Positions 14,155 to 25,579 are shown, counted from the stretch's first letter. The stretch is DNA of 64,000 nt from Pyxicephalus adspersus (GCF_032062135.1 NC_092861.1:63766151-63830150), one strand, 5' to 3'. Numbers and translations are program-made. Notes: generated by a model from the letters alone, not told the origin.

Positions 14155-14187
<33 letters not shown>
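14155..14187. repeat. (TA)n microsatellite
   Basis: About 15 TA dinucleotides next to the head of the SINE, so the SINE is bracketed by TA tracts on both sides. Confidence 0.95.
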
Positions 14188-14188
<1 letters not shown>

Positions 14189-15100
14189 AAATTTACGTAT
14201 ATATATTTATTGAGAGGGCATTTGGCATCACTTACATCATTTTATCCTGGATAGGGCCACAAATAATTGTACTGCCGCAGATGCAAGCTCTTTTTATTTG
14301 GGATCCAGACCTGGAATGTCTTAGAAGGAATGGGTGGGCCAGGCACTCCTCCCTAACTAACTAATAATAATAAAAAAGGCCGGGTGGCTTAGGTGGAGAA
14401 CCTGGGTGTAGCCTGTTTACTTGGAAACCCCAGGAGGTCTTGCAATGTTTAGGTCTGCAGGACCAACAGCTCTAAGAGAGCTCGAAGGCTACATTTTGTG
14501 TTTTGTTGTCATGCTGTGATTACTGAAATTGGAACTCATGTCTCAAAAAAGTCTCTGCAGTGGGTGCTTTTGAAGCTAATCCCTTACTGTACCAAAAATA
14601 CAGTAAATATTCACTTTGACACTTTTGATACCCTATTTGCTAAGCAAGCAATACATTTTAAAGCTTCTATTTATATACATTTATAGCAATTGACCCCCTA
14701 GGGGTCTATTACAAAAAAGTGAATCTGATATTCACTGAAACACTCCTTGTTGGGGATTAATCGGTGTCTTTGTGTTTCAATCGCAGTAATTGGTTCTCTA
14801 CCAGGGAATGTTTCAACAAACGTCAGATTCACCTTTTTATAAATAGTGTTTTCAATACATTCTTTTTTTCAAAATGTTATTCTCTGTGTCACATTTTTAA
14901 GTGTGCAAAAACATCAATTCAAAACATCAATTCTTCTCTGTGTTCAATGCCCAACAATTACTTAGTGTATTTTATTTATAAGGAGGAGCATTGACACCCT
15001 AGAAAGAAAGTTTGCTTGAACTTTAAAACATTCACTTTTTACATCACTACATTACTGCCAGCATGAAGGGGGAATAGCTAATAATAATGGCTGGTCATCT
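14188..15100. other. noncoding DNA, no gene seen
   Basis: The stretch 14270-14480 has higher GC and looks like an old repeat (for example 'aaaaaaggccgggtggctta'), but I cannot name it. Nothing else is supported. Confidence 0.45.
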
Positions 15101-15721
15101 TTAACCTCCTAGGCGGTAACCCCGAGTGTGGCTCAGGGTAAAAGAAAACCTGCTAAAATTGGCAACCCTTGAGCCACATTCAAGGTAGCTAAAAAAGTAA
15201 TAAATAAAGACTTACCTGGTCCCATCGACATCCTCCAGTGTCCTGCCCGTCTGTGCCCCTCCTCTGGCCATGTCCTCATCCTTCGATCTGTCTCCCGACG
15301 AGTGTTCTGACGTTCCCTGGGAGTTCCCAGTGATGTCAGTGTGTATGACCGTCGCTTAGGGGCACGGCAGGATTTTCAACTTATTTTGTATTGCATCCAA
15401 TACAAAATTACTGTATTGAATGCAATACACTGCATTTATATGTCTAAAAGCTGTACATTGTCTTTCATGAAAATTTATTTTACAGTATAATATAATAGTA
15501 TGATTATAATAAAGTTTGAAACACAAAGCCATGTCAAAGTTTATTATTACATTTATTAAATGTTTTTTTTTTAATTTATTTAGTTTAATATTTTGACATG
15601 ATTTTGTGTTTCAAACTTTGTTATACTATTACATTATACTGTAAAATAAATTTTCATGAAAGACAATGTACCGCTTTAAGACATATAAATCCAGACAGAA
15701 ATGAACTGCCCAGGAGGTTAA
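15101..15721 (+). mobile_element. complete TTAA-bounded palindromic MITE, copy B
   Basis: TTAA stands at both ends (15101-15104 and 15718-15721). The termini are inverted: CCTCCTAGGCGGTAAC on the left against the complement of ACTGCCCAGGAGG on the right. Inside is a GC-rich core whose minus strand reads 'gggaccaggtaagtc', then a large hairpin. The segment about 15451-15540 ('attgtctttcatgaaaattt', 'acagtataata') returns inverted at about 15585-15672. Nothing is coded. A piggyBac-like origin is inferred from the TTAA. Confidence 0.85.
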
Positions 15722-17254
15722 TATATACTGTATTTGTGGATCATTAGAACTGACTTAAAATATTTCACTTATGGGCCTGCTTTTGAAATGTCATGGGCAG
15801 AAAATCTTAGCAATTGATAAGGATGATTCTGTTTAGTGCATTTGAGATACAAATTTGTTGGAATATACACCATCTAAATATAACGGTTATTTTAGTGTCC
15901 ATTATCAACACACTTGCTTGTAAATACAATTTTTAAAAATCCTACATTTTCATAGTGTTAGTTTAAAAGTGGCTTCACAGGTACCTGTCATACATTTAGT
16001 AATTTATATTATGTAGATGACTGATATGTATTATGTAGATGCGACATGTATTTATTGTAATATAAGGTTGCATTGTTTTCTATGACTATATTGGTCTAAA
16101 AAAGCTGTGGCTCCTTTAAATCTGTTCCAATGTAAAAAAGACTAGATGATATATTAAACAGTACAAATAAATAACAAGCAATTTCTCAGTGTAGCACAAA
16201 GAAGTAATTGGATGAGCACATAATATGTGAATCAGCAACAAGACCTTTTGCTTGGCAAAGTTGTGTCACGTCTTCTCAGATTTAATGTGAATTGTTATTC
16301 CAGATTTCAGAAAAGAAAAAAATAGAAGTGAAATGAATAAACAATATGTTTATTCCTCAAGTATTCAACCAAGTATAAAGCAACATGTTTAAAAAGTTTA
16401 AAGCAGATCTTTGGGCAAACCACTAAACATAAAGTAGAAATAAATACATGCTTTTTGATTCATCTGCCAATGGATGTGTGATTCATCCACACCAGGCAAT
16501 ACACCAGTAATGCACCAGTGAATGAATGAAGCTTATGAACATAGCTTCCAATAGCTAGAAAGAACCATCACAGGTACACTAAGGCTTTACCAATATGGAT
16601 GAATTCTATACCTGTCAATCCAACACCTGTCAGATCAGAATTTGGATTGCTCAAGTTCTGATCCGATTGGAGATAACAATGATCAGAACTATGCAGAAAG
16701 CAGTAGTGCCAATGTTTCTCCTTTAAAGATACAGTACAATATTTAAACTTTTTCACCCTGAGACAAAAAGTATGTTACTATGATTACAAAGATATACATG
16801 AGTATCATGTATACATTATTGCTTTGATTTCTTCTCAATAAAAACTAAACAAAAAAAAATATTTCATGAACAAAGTAATTACAAAATGAAATGTACAATA
16901 TATGATTACAAAAAAGTTGATAATATTAAAAAGCACATTGATCCTCAACATAAATGCTTTTGAGCACAAAAGTTAATCTTACACTGTAGTTCCTGAAAAA
17001 TAGATTACAAATGAAAAGTATAGACATATTAAATATGTTGCAAAAGTTGAATTCTTCCATATACAGAAAAACACCATAAATATAGTACAAAACTGTCAAA
17101 TACAACTATAAAATACACTTATAAAATATATACAAAAGGTACAGTGAAAAAAATTATTGCAATAAAGAAATTAAACTGAACCTAAAACTCCAAAGAAGAA
17201 AAAAAGAGAATGATAGATAAAATGTTAATAATCATTTCTATTACTGCTAATTAT
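15722..17254. other. noncoding AT-rich DNA, no feature seen
   Basis: Only short, chance open frames. No gene, RNA or named element recognised. Confidence 0.5.
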
Positions 17255-17620
17255 TTAACCACCTGAGCGTTACACTGATTTCTAGATTTCTGTTCCAAAA
17301 GCGTCACAGGTTTTCATGAAATTTTTTTTTTAAATTGTAGACCTGTAACTTACAGAAATATGTCCGAATAGGGTTCTAGTAGATATCATGAACAACTTCT
17401 TCTTTTCAAAAAATGTGACTCACTTCCGTTTGACTCTCCTTTTACCCTCTACTCACTCCGCCCCTACTACTTCCGACCCAACCTACTCCCCCTCCTTCCT
17501 TTCCTCCAGGCCTAGCTTTTAACCCTTTCCAACCAACCCCCACCCCTTGCTTCGTGTCTGTCCGTGCCCCCTGTCATGTTGCCTTCCGCATAATTCTTTG
17601 CTACAGGCTCTCTTTAAAAC
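17255..17620 (+). mobile_element. TTAA-type element of the CCACCTGAGCGTTA family, copy C (left end)
   Basis: TTAACCACCTGAGCGTTACA at 17255, followed by 'tctagatttctgttccaaaa' and 'ttttcatgaaattttttttt', matches the left end of the complete copy at 19827-20268. The inner part, 17400-17580, is strongly C/T-rich and low in G on this strand. The right end was not recognised, so the extent is approximate. Confidence 0.7.
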
Positions 17621-17779
17621 TGAAGGGCTTCAAAATTGTAATAACAACTAGATGTGATTTAAAATTACATCACAGAGCAAAACATATAACAGCTTCACTG
17701 CCATGACTACCGTTCTGTTCCCCACTACTAATCCTATCAGAGAGTGTTGCTAAAAACACAAGTATCAGATTCTCTCTCC

Positions 17780-17960
17780 TAAAGAAAGCGGATATTTCCC
17801 CGAAACGCGTAGAGAATTAACTCAGAATGTATCCCTCACAGGGACACTCTGAAAGGAGAGATTATTGTATGTAATTTTATTGATATTTTATGTGGTTTTA
17901 TGTATTAGAAATGGGCCTTTTAATGTAAATATTAATAAAATTTTTTATTTTTATAATATA
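17780..17960 (+). repeat. 'CCCCGAAACGCGTAGAG' repeat
   Basis: The phrase around 17798-17815 ('cccgaaacgcgt') is a hallmark of a dispersed repeat that I have seen in frog and fish DNA, where it follows a 'gaagaagc'-like stretch. A diverged relative may be at 24090-24130 ('cctgaggaagctgactatga'). I cannot name the class. Confidence 0.4.
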
Positions 17961-18023
17961 TGTTGTTGATATTGGCCCAAAAAATCCCGCTACAAAAATT
18001 GCTGTACTTCACCGTATATTCTT

Positions 18024-18130
18024 ATTTGCTATTTGTTAACAAATGTATTTAATCCTGGACCAGATGCATTCCTGGTTTGCTGTATCACCCAGCTTCACTG
18101 ATGAAAGTGTATCTTCTCCAGCCTTTGAGC
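18024..18130 (+). mobile_element. half copy of the GGGCCTGATTTATTAA palindromic MITE
   Basis: 'aatcctggaccagatgcatt' then 'cacccagcttcactgatgaa' and 'gtgtatcttctccagcc' matches the right half of the element at 23230-23460 and the copies at 54181 and 63534. The terminal part is lost where the next repeat begins. Confidence 0.8.
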
Positions 18131-18892
18131 CTTTTGTGTGTATTATGGAAAATTTTAAATAAAAAACTATATTTGAAAATGTAGGAAAAAGTAAGGGTTC
18201 TTGTTCACGCTCCTTGCAGTCCCCTGCTGCCAGCACCATCTCTGCCTCTGAATCCAACACCCTGCATACTTCCTGTTCCAAGTCAGGTGATTCTCTGTCA
18301 GCTGCTCCCTTGCCTCGGAGAACCAGAGTATTCTGCAGACACATTCCCTCTGCAAACATCTGAATAACACCTAAGATTATCTCAACAACAGCACTCCCTC
18401 TGCTGGTGGGATTGATGTCTGCCGCTCACTTGATCCACGCCCATCACCTGACATTCCCTTCTTAAGGAAGTTACCTGGCAAAAAGAAGTTGCCTGAACAA
18501 GGAGTTCCTTTGGCTCTGCTTCCAGGTTCCTGTTGTTTGTTTCTCCTGTTCCAGATTTGTGTACTGACCCTGGCTTGTTTCCAGACCACTTTTGTTCGCT
18601 GCCTGCCCTGACCTCTTGCCTGTTTCCTGACCAACCTTGTTCGCTGCCTACCCTGACCTTTTTGCTCGTCTGACTACTCCCTTGAATTTTCTTTTTTGCA
18701 CTACATTTTGGTTCCAGCTTGTTAGCAGTCACCTGACTTGGTGGGCACAGGGGCTGCAACCTGGCAGTAGCTTGCCGCACAACATCCTCACCTTTAGAGG
18801 CTCTGGAGAAGACCAAGCTTCTGCTTAGACCCTGTGCCCCGTGCACGTCCCCACCCACAGGGTTAGTGACACAGTGGGTCCACCACTTGGCC
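18131..18892 (-). repeat. dispersed repeat shared in inverse orientation with 33690-34440
   Basis: The minus strand contains 'cagggtctaagcagaagctt', 'gtcttctccagagcctctaa', 'aggtgaggatgttg' and 'tactgccaggttgc'. The plus strand at 33795-33865 carries close equivalents in the same order. A chain of 'gtcaggg.aggcagcgaac' phrases follows, typical of this frog repeat. The long minus-strand frame running from the mariner relic into it (to 18382) is a fusion of unrelated elements, not a gene. Confidence 0.75.
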
Positions 18893-19320
18893 TTGTGGGA
18901 AATCCCTTTGGTCAACTTTCCACTGCGTTTTGTCTTAATTGCCTCTTTCAGCTGGTCCAGGAGGTTAGCATGATACTGTCTGGTGATACCTTGAGGTAGG
19001 TGGTTCACCAACAGAATACCGTCTTTGTCCCAGAAAACGGATGCCATGACTTTTTTGTCCAATTTCTGAGTTTGGAACTTCTTTGGCCATGGGGACTCGC
19101 TGTGGCGCCATTCCCTTGACTGTTCCTTGGTTTCAGGATCATAGATGTGGAGTCAGGTTTCATCCTCGGTCACTAACCTAGCCAAAAAGTCCCGTGCAGC
19201 TTCAAAATGGGCCAAAATGGCTTTGGATGCTTCAACTTGTTCCTTCTACTGATCACTGTTCAAACGTTTCATCACCCACTTCGCTGAAAGCTTGTGCATG
19301 TCTAGGATAGTGGTTATAAC
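18893..19320 (-). pseudogene. mariner-type transposase relic
   Basis: Minus-strand translation gives LDMHKLSAKWVMKRLNSDQ, stop, KEQVEASKAILAHFEAARDF, LARLVTEDET, stop, LHIYDPETKEQSREWRHS, then KKVMASVFWDKDGILLVNHL and LLDQLKEAIKTKRSGKLTKG. These are the order and wording of a mariner transposase: the VT.DET catalytic aspartate block, the WVHHYDPETK region and the K.MASVFWD.GI block with the second aspartate. A stop replaces the tryptophan after DET and another follows NSDQ. The N-terminal DNA-binding part and the C-terminal third aspartate are missing; the sequence runs straight into an unrelated repeat at about 18893. It is clearly inactive. Confidence 0.92.
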
Positions 19321-19494
19321 AAACCCAACACACTCCCCTGAGACGTCAAGTCTCATGGGAGCGCCGGCATCTAGAGTTGGGTACTGGGCAGGCAGCAGCA
19401 TTTTTTTCTTTCTTTTTTCTAAAGCCAGTGGAACCCTGTCTTTTTCTGTAAATTAACAATAATACTTTGCTTCAGTACTTTAGGACTGGAATAT

Positions 19495-19587
19495 ATAGCA
19501 GGACTGGCTTAACTGGATCACCCATGTTCACAGATGAAAGTGTATCTTATCCAGCCTTGAAGAGCTTTAATTAATCAGACCCTATGG
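19495..19587 (+). mobile_element. right end of a GGGCCTGATTTATTAA palindromic MITE
   Basis: 'tggatcacccatgttcacag', 'atgaaagtgtatcttatcca' and 'gccttgaagagctttaatta' match the right end of the element at 23230-23460. Only the end is present. Confidence 0.8.
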
Positions 19588-19826
19588 CACTAAAATATGT
19601 ATGAAAATATAAAGTATGTCTACAAGAAGTATTTAGAAGTGTTTTTGTAGCACCTTTTTGGATAAGTGGTACAATGAAGTAACAAAAACTTGTAGTTGTG
19701 AATGGCAAAAATGTTTTGGACCCAAGACCAAGATGAATAAGAGGAATTAGATGCTGCCCTGGGGCCGGGTGATATATGTATTCTGCAAAGGATACGTGTG
19801 TGCAGTTCTGTGCTAGAATTTGCTCT

Positions 19827-20268
19827 TTAACCACCTGAGCATTACACTGAGGTCTAGATTTCTGTACCAAAAGTGATCCACTGTTTTTCATGAAATTTTT
19901 TTTTAAATTGTAGACCTGTAACACACGCGCCGACGTCATCACGCACGCAGAAGCCTTCCGTTTTTTTTTCTCCGCCGGACGGCTTCTCGCTTTTAGAGAT
20001 CATCCGGCGCTGGACGAAGACGGACGTGGACGATCAGCGGGACCAGGCAAGATACCGGCCGGCATCTTACCGGTCCCGCTGGCACCCGACGCTGGAGAGG
20101 GAGATCGACGGACGACGATGGACGGAGGACGACGCTGGAATAGGAAAACGACGCTGGATGTGCACAGCGGGACCATGGAGGTAAGGATGTGACAAAATTA
20201 CGGGGTTAACCATCCTAGCCATTTTTTTTTGCCCGACCTTCGTACGGGCATAACGGCTAGGTGGTTAA
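19827..20268 (+). mobile_element. complete TTAA-bounded element, copy D, with GC-rich core
   Basis: TTAA occurs at 19827-19830 and 20265-20268. The left terminus CCACCTGAGCATTACACTGA faces the right terminus whose complement is CCACCTAGCCGTTATGCCCG. The core, 19925-20190, is GC-rich and full of CpG and 'gacgacg' phrases, unlike its surroundings, and ends with 'catggaggtaaggatg', a consensus 5' splice site. No long open frame of its own. The TTAA target points to a piggyBac-type origin by inference. Confidence 0.83.
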
Positions 20269-20763
20269 AAAAATTTGAAGAAAATATACTTAATGAAGCA
20301 TGATATTATTAATAGTATTATGTCCTAGTATTATTGACATAATATGCGCTTTACAAAGTCCATTATCATATCCCTCAAATCCCTTAATCCAATGTCATAG
20401 TCATATGTCATTAACATAGTCTTAAAGAAGATGTAAACTCAAAACTACCCAAAACCAAAAGAATACATTACCTTCAATGCCCCAGAACAGTCCAACATTT
20501 AAAAATCATAAAGTATATTTTGAATAAATAATATATTTGATCAAACATTTTAAAGATATCCTTGCATACTGGTTGCTACTTAATTTTCAATTTTATTCGT
20601 CAGCTTATTATTTTTATTTTTTCTGTCAGCTAAGCTGTGAGTTTTGAATGTCAGAGTCATATGTAATATGCGGAAAAGCATTAAAAGTTGCCTTGGAACA
20701 TATAAAGAAATGCACTTTTGGTTGGAGGATTATTCACTTTGACATTGCTGGTGTACAGATAGT

Positions 20764-21150
20764 CCCTGGGTTACATAAGAGATAGGGACTGTAGCTTTGA
20801 CTTTGAAAGTTGAAACAGGTACATATTTTTAATAAATGCAATTAGGACAGTTGTTTGTCTCAACATATTATTAGGCAGTGTGGTGTCAGTTACTGTACAA
20901 AATCCTTACTGTGAGCTAATAAAGCAAAAAAAAAATGGAGCCCAGACATTCATTAACTTATGGAACAAGCCTTACTTTGATATGCAAAAAAAACAACTGC
21001 AGAGTTTGTCTTGGGCATTAAAGTGTTACAAGAGCTTGCAGTACAACAAAGGATTTCTTCTGCAAGTCTTGTGAACTGCCCCCTCCCCCCATCAAGCTTC
21101 CGCCTTGCACACGAACGAGCAGGGAAGCCCCGTTTGTATCTAGAATGTCA
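20764..21150 (+). repeat. dispersed repeat, copy 1 (pair with 52390-52812)
   Basis: Contains 'gggttacataagagataggg', 'aatgcaattaggacag', 'tcaacatattattaggcagt', 'ggtgtcagttactgta', 'ctgcagagtttgtcttggg' and 'ctgcccc.ccccccatcaag'. The complement of 52390-52812 has the same phrases in the same order. No coding content is evident, and the predicted frames here overlap on both strands. Confidence 0.85.
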
Positions 21151-21744
21151 AATGTCTTTAACTCATGTCCCAAAAATGTTAGGAAAAGTGTTAGTGGCTC
21201 CAGGCCTAAACAAAAAAAAAAACTGCTGTTATTTTGGACTTTTGGAGTCTGTTGCCATTTTTCTGCCCTGTTAGCATACCATGAGCAACCCCCAGTAATT
21301 TGCCACACTCGGAAACTACCTGTATTTATTTATAGGAGCAGATTGTTTTCTTAGAGAATGTAAATTAAAAAGTCACTTTCAGCGCTTTATGGAGCTTTAT
21401 TTGTTGAAGATCCCTGGTGGCCCCTTACTGTCACTGCTCTCTGTTAAAAAATGACCTATTATACTGGATGGTTTTCCTTAAATGATATCTTTATGTGTGG
21501 TTATGTGTGTTTGATTTGTGTATGTATGTGTGTTAGAGGGAGAATATGCCAAGTTGAAGGGCCAGCCCCCATCTCAATACACACATTTAAAAACACACTA
21601 GTAGGTATTTTGACTCTATTATTACGCTACTATTCTTTTGTGTGGGTGTTCAGGTCTACGTAGAGGAATTAGATTGTCATCTGCTTCAGGAACAGCAACT
21701 GATGCAATTAGTTCATTGATTATCCAAACTGCTTTGGAAAACTG
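21151..21744. other. noncoding DNA, no gene seen
   Basis: A GT/TG-rich patch lies at about 21492-21535. Nothing else is recognised. Confidence 0.5.
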
Positions 21745-21747
21745 TTA

Positions 21748-22182
21748 AGCTGCGTACACACTTCCAATTTTTATCGTTGGAAATGAACGGCGAACGAACG
21801 ATGAACGACCGATTGGCCAAAAATCGTTCGTAAAAAAAGTAACCAACGACGCTGACGAACGAGGATAGTCGTTGGAAATGAACGACCGGACCGGCGGATC
21901 GGATTGGACGACGATCGTTGACCATCTATCGTGTGTACGGTCGTTCAGTGATCGTCCATGGTCTGAGCATGCGCGGTGAACGAACGTTCGCTCACTTCCT
22001 GTGGTGCACGTCACTTCCTGTATCGTTCAAACGATCGCATCTATCGTGTGTACAATATCTTTAAACGATCGTGTCGTTATCTGTATGTACAGGATCGGTG
22101 CCATACGATCGTTCGCAGATATCGTGCAGGATCGTTCGTCGTTCGTTTACCAACGATAAAAATTGGAAGTGTGTACGCAGCT
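21748..22182. mobile_element. Harbinger-like MITE with long terminal inverted repeats
   Basis: The left end AGCTGCGTACACACTTCCAA plus TTTTTATCGTTGG is matched by its complement at the right end (22150-22182). The element is 435 bases and is flanked by TTA on both sides (21745-21747 and 22183-22185), the 3-base target of PIF/Harbinger elements. The interior is packed with CGAACGATCG-like words, so CpG density is far above the surroundings, which suggests a fairly young copy. It codes for nothing; the frames on both strands are products of the repeat. Confidence 0.88.
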
Positions 22183-22185
22183 TTA

Positions 22186-22976
22186 GATGAAAAGTAGCCT
22201 AAATTTGTTTTACTTTGTTACATGAAGAGAGGACAGACGAGTACAAACATTCTCTGCAAAGAAGCCAGCTCAGGCAAAGTACACACATTCTCTTTATATA
22301 GATTATTAGAGGTAAAAGCATATAAGAACATGTTATCCATTATTAGGTTTGAAAATTATTGATGTACATTAACTATTATTGCTGTAAAGCCATTTAGTAA
22401 TTTATACTAAAACTGAAATCTAATTTTGCTTCCTTGCCTTTTCTGTCTCTGTTGATAAGTAAAATACAGTTATAGCTATCTAAAAAGCAATATTTTTACT
22501 TTTACAAATGTAGTTTTAATTTTAGGCCCTTCAGTGTGTATGTCCAGCAGTGCTGGGGAAGAGAGATGTTCTCAGAAGTGATGCATTCTGTGGTACCAAT
22601 ATTCCTCTCTGCTGCACCTGTGTCTCCAAGAAAAATGTCACTACTACTGCAACCTGTAGATGACAGTATTTCTGGCTGCAGCACAATATGCATATGTAAA
22701 ACATGCTCAGCTGTTTGCCCTGGGGTAGGCAAGTAAAATGGCAGCATAAGACAGGACCTGTAGTAGAAAGCAGTGTGAGAGAGCCCTAAAATCTTTGGTT
22801 TTATAAGTATATTTTTGCAGCTTTACAAAGCATTAAAGCTAACTTGCACAGCAGCATTTTGGGAGTTTTACAATGGACAGTTGCAAAGGATTACAAATCT
22901 TTTTACTCTTTGTTGTTACTAAAATTTTACCAATTAGTACTAATCAACCACCAAAAATAAATCACAGCTTGCATAT
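22186..22976. other. noncoding DNA, no gene seen
   Basis: The open frames at 22502-22747 on both strands mirror each other, and neither matches a known family. No splice context or element ends were seen. Confidence 0.45.
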
Positions 22977-23100
22977 ATAGAACTGTTGCACAGTGGTTAG
23001 TACTAGGGCCTTGCAGAGTAAGGGTCCTGGTTATTATTACTATGGTATTACTAGGTCTTTGTGGGTTTTTGCCCTCAATGTATTCTACCTGCAGAATTTG
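22977..23100 (+). mobile_element. probable decayed SINE head, copy 3
   Basis: 'ttgcacagtggttagtacta', 'gggccttgcagagtaagggt', 'cctggtt' and 'gtctttgtgggtttttgccc' line up with 'gcagca.ggctcagtggttagcac', 'ttgcagcact' and 'gcatgggttttctctgggta' of the copy at 41333. There are many differences, and the tail is absent. Confidence 0.5.
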
Positions 23101-23229
23101 GTTTCTTTAAATAAAGGTGTAAAAAGTGTACTGTTTAATACTACGTTAAATTAGGTTGTTTTTTTGTCTTTTTTGGTTTTTCTATGTGTATATTGTGTGC
23201 TTTTATAAAATGTATGTCATGTACATTAT

Positions 23230-23460
23230 GGGCCTGATTTATTAACACTCTCCATGACTGGAGAATATAGCCTATCATGGGTGAACCTGGGTGATCCAGA
23301 AAACCTGGAATTGAAAAAAAATAATATGTTAATAAAATGTTATTGTTTCGCAGATGTTTACATTACTGGATCTGATCCATTCCCAATTTGCTGAATCACC
23401 CAGGTTCACCCATGAAAGTCTGTCTTCTCCAATCTTGGAGAGCTTTGATAAATCAGGCCC
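23230..23460. mobile_element. palindromic MITE, GGGCCTGATTTATTAA family, complete copy
   Basis: The left end GGGCCTGATTTATTAACACT and the right end (complement GGGCCTGATTTATCAAAGCT) are inverted. Pairing extends inward through 'tgggtgaacctgggtgatcc' against 'ggatt.agcaaattggg' over most of the 231 bases, so one strand can fold into a long hairpin. Partial copies lie at 18024, 19495, 54181 and 63534. The superfamily is not certain; a clear target duplication is not visible. Confidence 0.87.
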
Positions 23461-24615
23461 TTTGTCCATATATATGTTTTAAACAGCAGAATTAATTTAA
23501 AGGGTCTTACATAATTAGCTAGATGTTTTTCCATGCACCTGTCACATTCATATTAAAATAGGGAAGGTACAGGGGAGACAAATGACATCTCCCCAGGTCA
23601 GTCTGTTCGTTACCAGTGATAGCAAACACTGTAAAATAGGACCTTTTTCAGTGCTCCATATATCTTGTCACTTTTACAGTATACAATCAATGTGTGCAAC
23701 ACTAGCTTAGCTGTTTAAAATATGTCCTGTATCCTGTGATCTAGTGGAGAATAAATCACTAGAGCTAGCAGATTCCCCATCAGGGGAAATTAGGTAAATG
23801 TCAAATTCACCCCTGTAGGAACACATATGTGGTCTAAAAGTAACCTGACACAGTGAAGAGAAATGCTTGTTATTTTCAGGCATGGAAACCATGTGGCTCA
23901 CTTTCCACAATGCAGAACACAATGTAGAGACAAACGCTGCCCATCCAAAATCTGAATAAACAATCTATGCCTCCAACACTAAATCAATAATAATAACCCA
24001 CCTTTCTCTCAAATGTCAAGCCAGCTTCAATAAATGTTCCTGTCTGAATTATGTTTATGAGCTATGTATATCCATTGATCTCAGTTGATTCCTGAGGAAG
24101 CTGACTATGATCTGCATAACACTTCAAGCACAATTGTGAACAACTGCATTGTGGGAACACCTGATGTTTAAATGTGTATGGCTATGGGTAATTGATGCTT
24201 TTAAAGTCCCAATAATTATTCTTTTCTGTTGTTCTTTGGTAATATATGATCTGGGTTGTGGCAACTTTAATTGATGGTACTATACTATTGGGTAAAATCA
24301 CAACATATATAATGTTTTTGTAAGACAACACAGCTTTCAGCGTTTTTTCTTTCCCCTCCCTAAGATTTCTGTCAGTAATTGGGTAGACTAGTAGGTGGAC
24401 TAAATTGACAAAGTGATACTTTGTAAGAATCATATGTTTCCATGGAGGCCATGTGTCCTTATGGAGTGACAATGAAAAAAAACATGCTACTGAGGAGTGG
24501 GAAACAAAAAATTGACCTTCCATGTATAAACAGAATGCCTGTGTACCCCCTATCGTTCGTGCTTGTATATATAGAAAAAGCATAAATACAAGCTGAGTCC
24601 CATGTTGGCACCAAC

Positions 24616-24617
<2 letters not shown>
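23461..24617. other. noncoding DNA, no gene seen
   Basis: The minus-strand frame at 24182-24583 has no start context, family match or splice support. No other feature was recognised. Confidence 0.45.

Positions 24618-24662
<45 letters not shown>
24618..24662. repeat. (TA)n microsatellite
   Basis: About 20 TA dinucleotides with one TG interruption. Confidence 0.95.
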
Positions 24663-25579
24663 ATTCATATATTCAATATAATTCATTTGGAGATTGGTTT
24701 TAAAAATTATTGAAACATGAGATATATATTTATTTACATTTCTGTTCCAAAAATATTATGTTTTTTCATAATTACTTCTCACTTTCAGAAAAAAAATCTT
24801 AATGGCTCTATATGAACCATATCAAAGCAGTAAAATGACTTTCAGCATTAGCTGCACCACCCACTGGAATGCAGTTGCAATCATAAATGAAATATTTGTA
24901 AGCTAAAAAATTACTTATTTTCAATAACTTTTTGTTTTTGAACTAAGTATCATAGGATAATCCAAAAAAGCTATACATTTCCATTTATTTTTTTTTTATT
25001 TATAATAAAATGACATTTGGGTAGTATTTGGGCAAAGTGACAAGTATCATGTGTTTTCTTAAGCTTTGTTTCTTAACTATAAATTTGTTGTATTGTTAAT
25101 TTAATGGAAATTTTTGGAAATAAATCTAGATAAGTGACCTGAGTGAAAGATAAGTAAAATTAATGTTATTCAGTAAAGAACTTTGGGCATTTGAAAATGT
25201 AAAGCCTAGATTCATTTGGCAAGCCATGTCAAAATTAATGATTATCATTGAACATTATAATGCATGAGTCCTCTTCACCTTTAACATTTATCTCGTTCCT
25301 TAAATTTTCTAAATTGAACTAAAGGTTACTGGAAATTTATCTGATCTTGCTTTTTAGCATTTTATAATTGAAGGTTTATTGAATAATGATGTTGAGATAG
25401 TTAAACAACCTACTAATAGTCAAATGTTATATGTTCATATTACAGCTCATTTATTTAACATTTAAACTAAGCAACAACATTTTTAGAGAACAGTTTTAAT
25501 AATATTTTTTTGTAAAACATATTTTTGTTAAATTAAATTTCTTCAAATTATTATTATTATAATGTTATTGTTATTTCAG
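24663..25579 (+). other. AT-rich noncoding DNA leading to MLIP exon A
   Basis: Very AT-rich intronic DNA. The last 60 bases hold TTATTATTATT and the polypyrimidine/AG of the exon A acceptor. No upstream MLIP exon was recognised. Confidence 0.6.

Noticed and set aside
18382..19062. 226-codon minus-strand frame
   Set aside because: Its first fifty residues are mariner transposase, and the rest is an unrelated noncoding repeat read in frame by chance.
21713..22197. Arg/Ser-rich frames on both strands
   Set aside because: They come from CGAACGATCG words of the Harbinger-like MITE.
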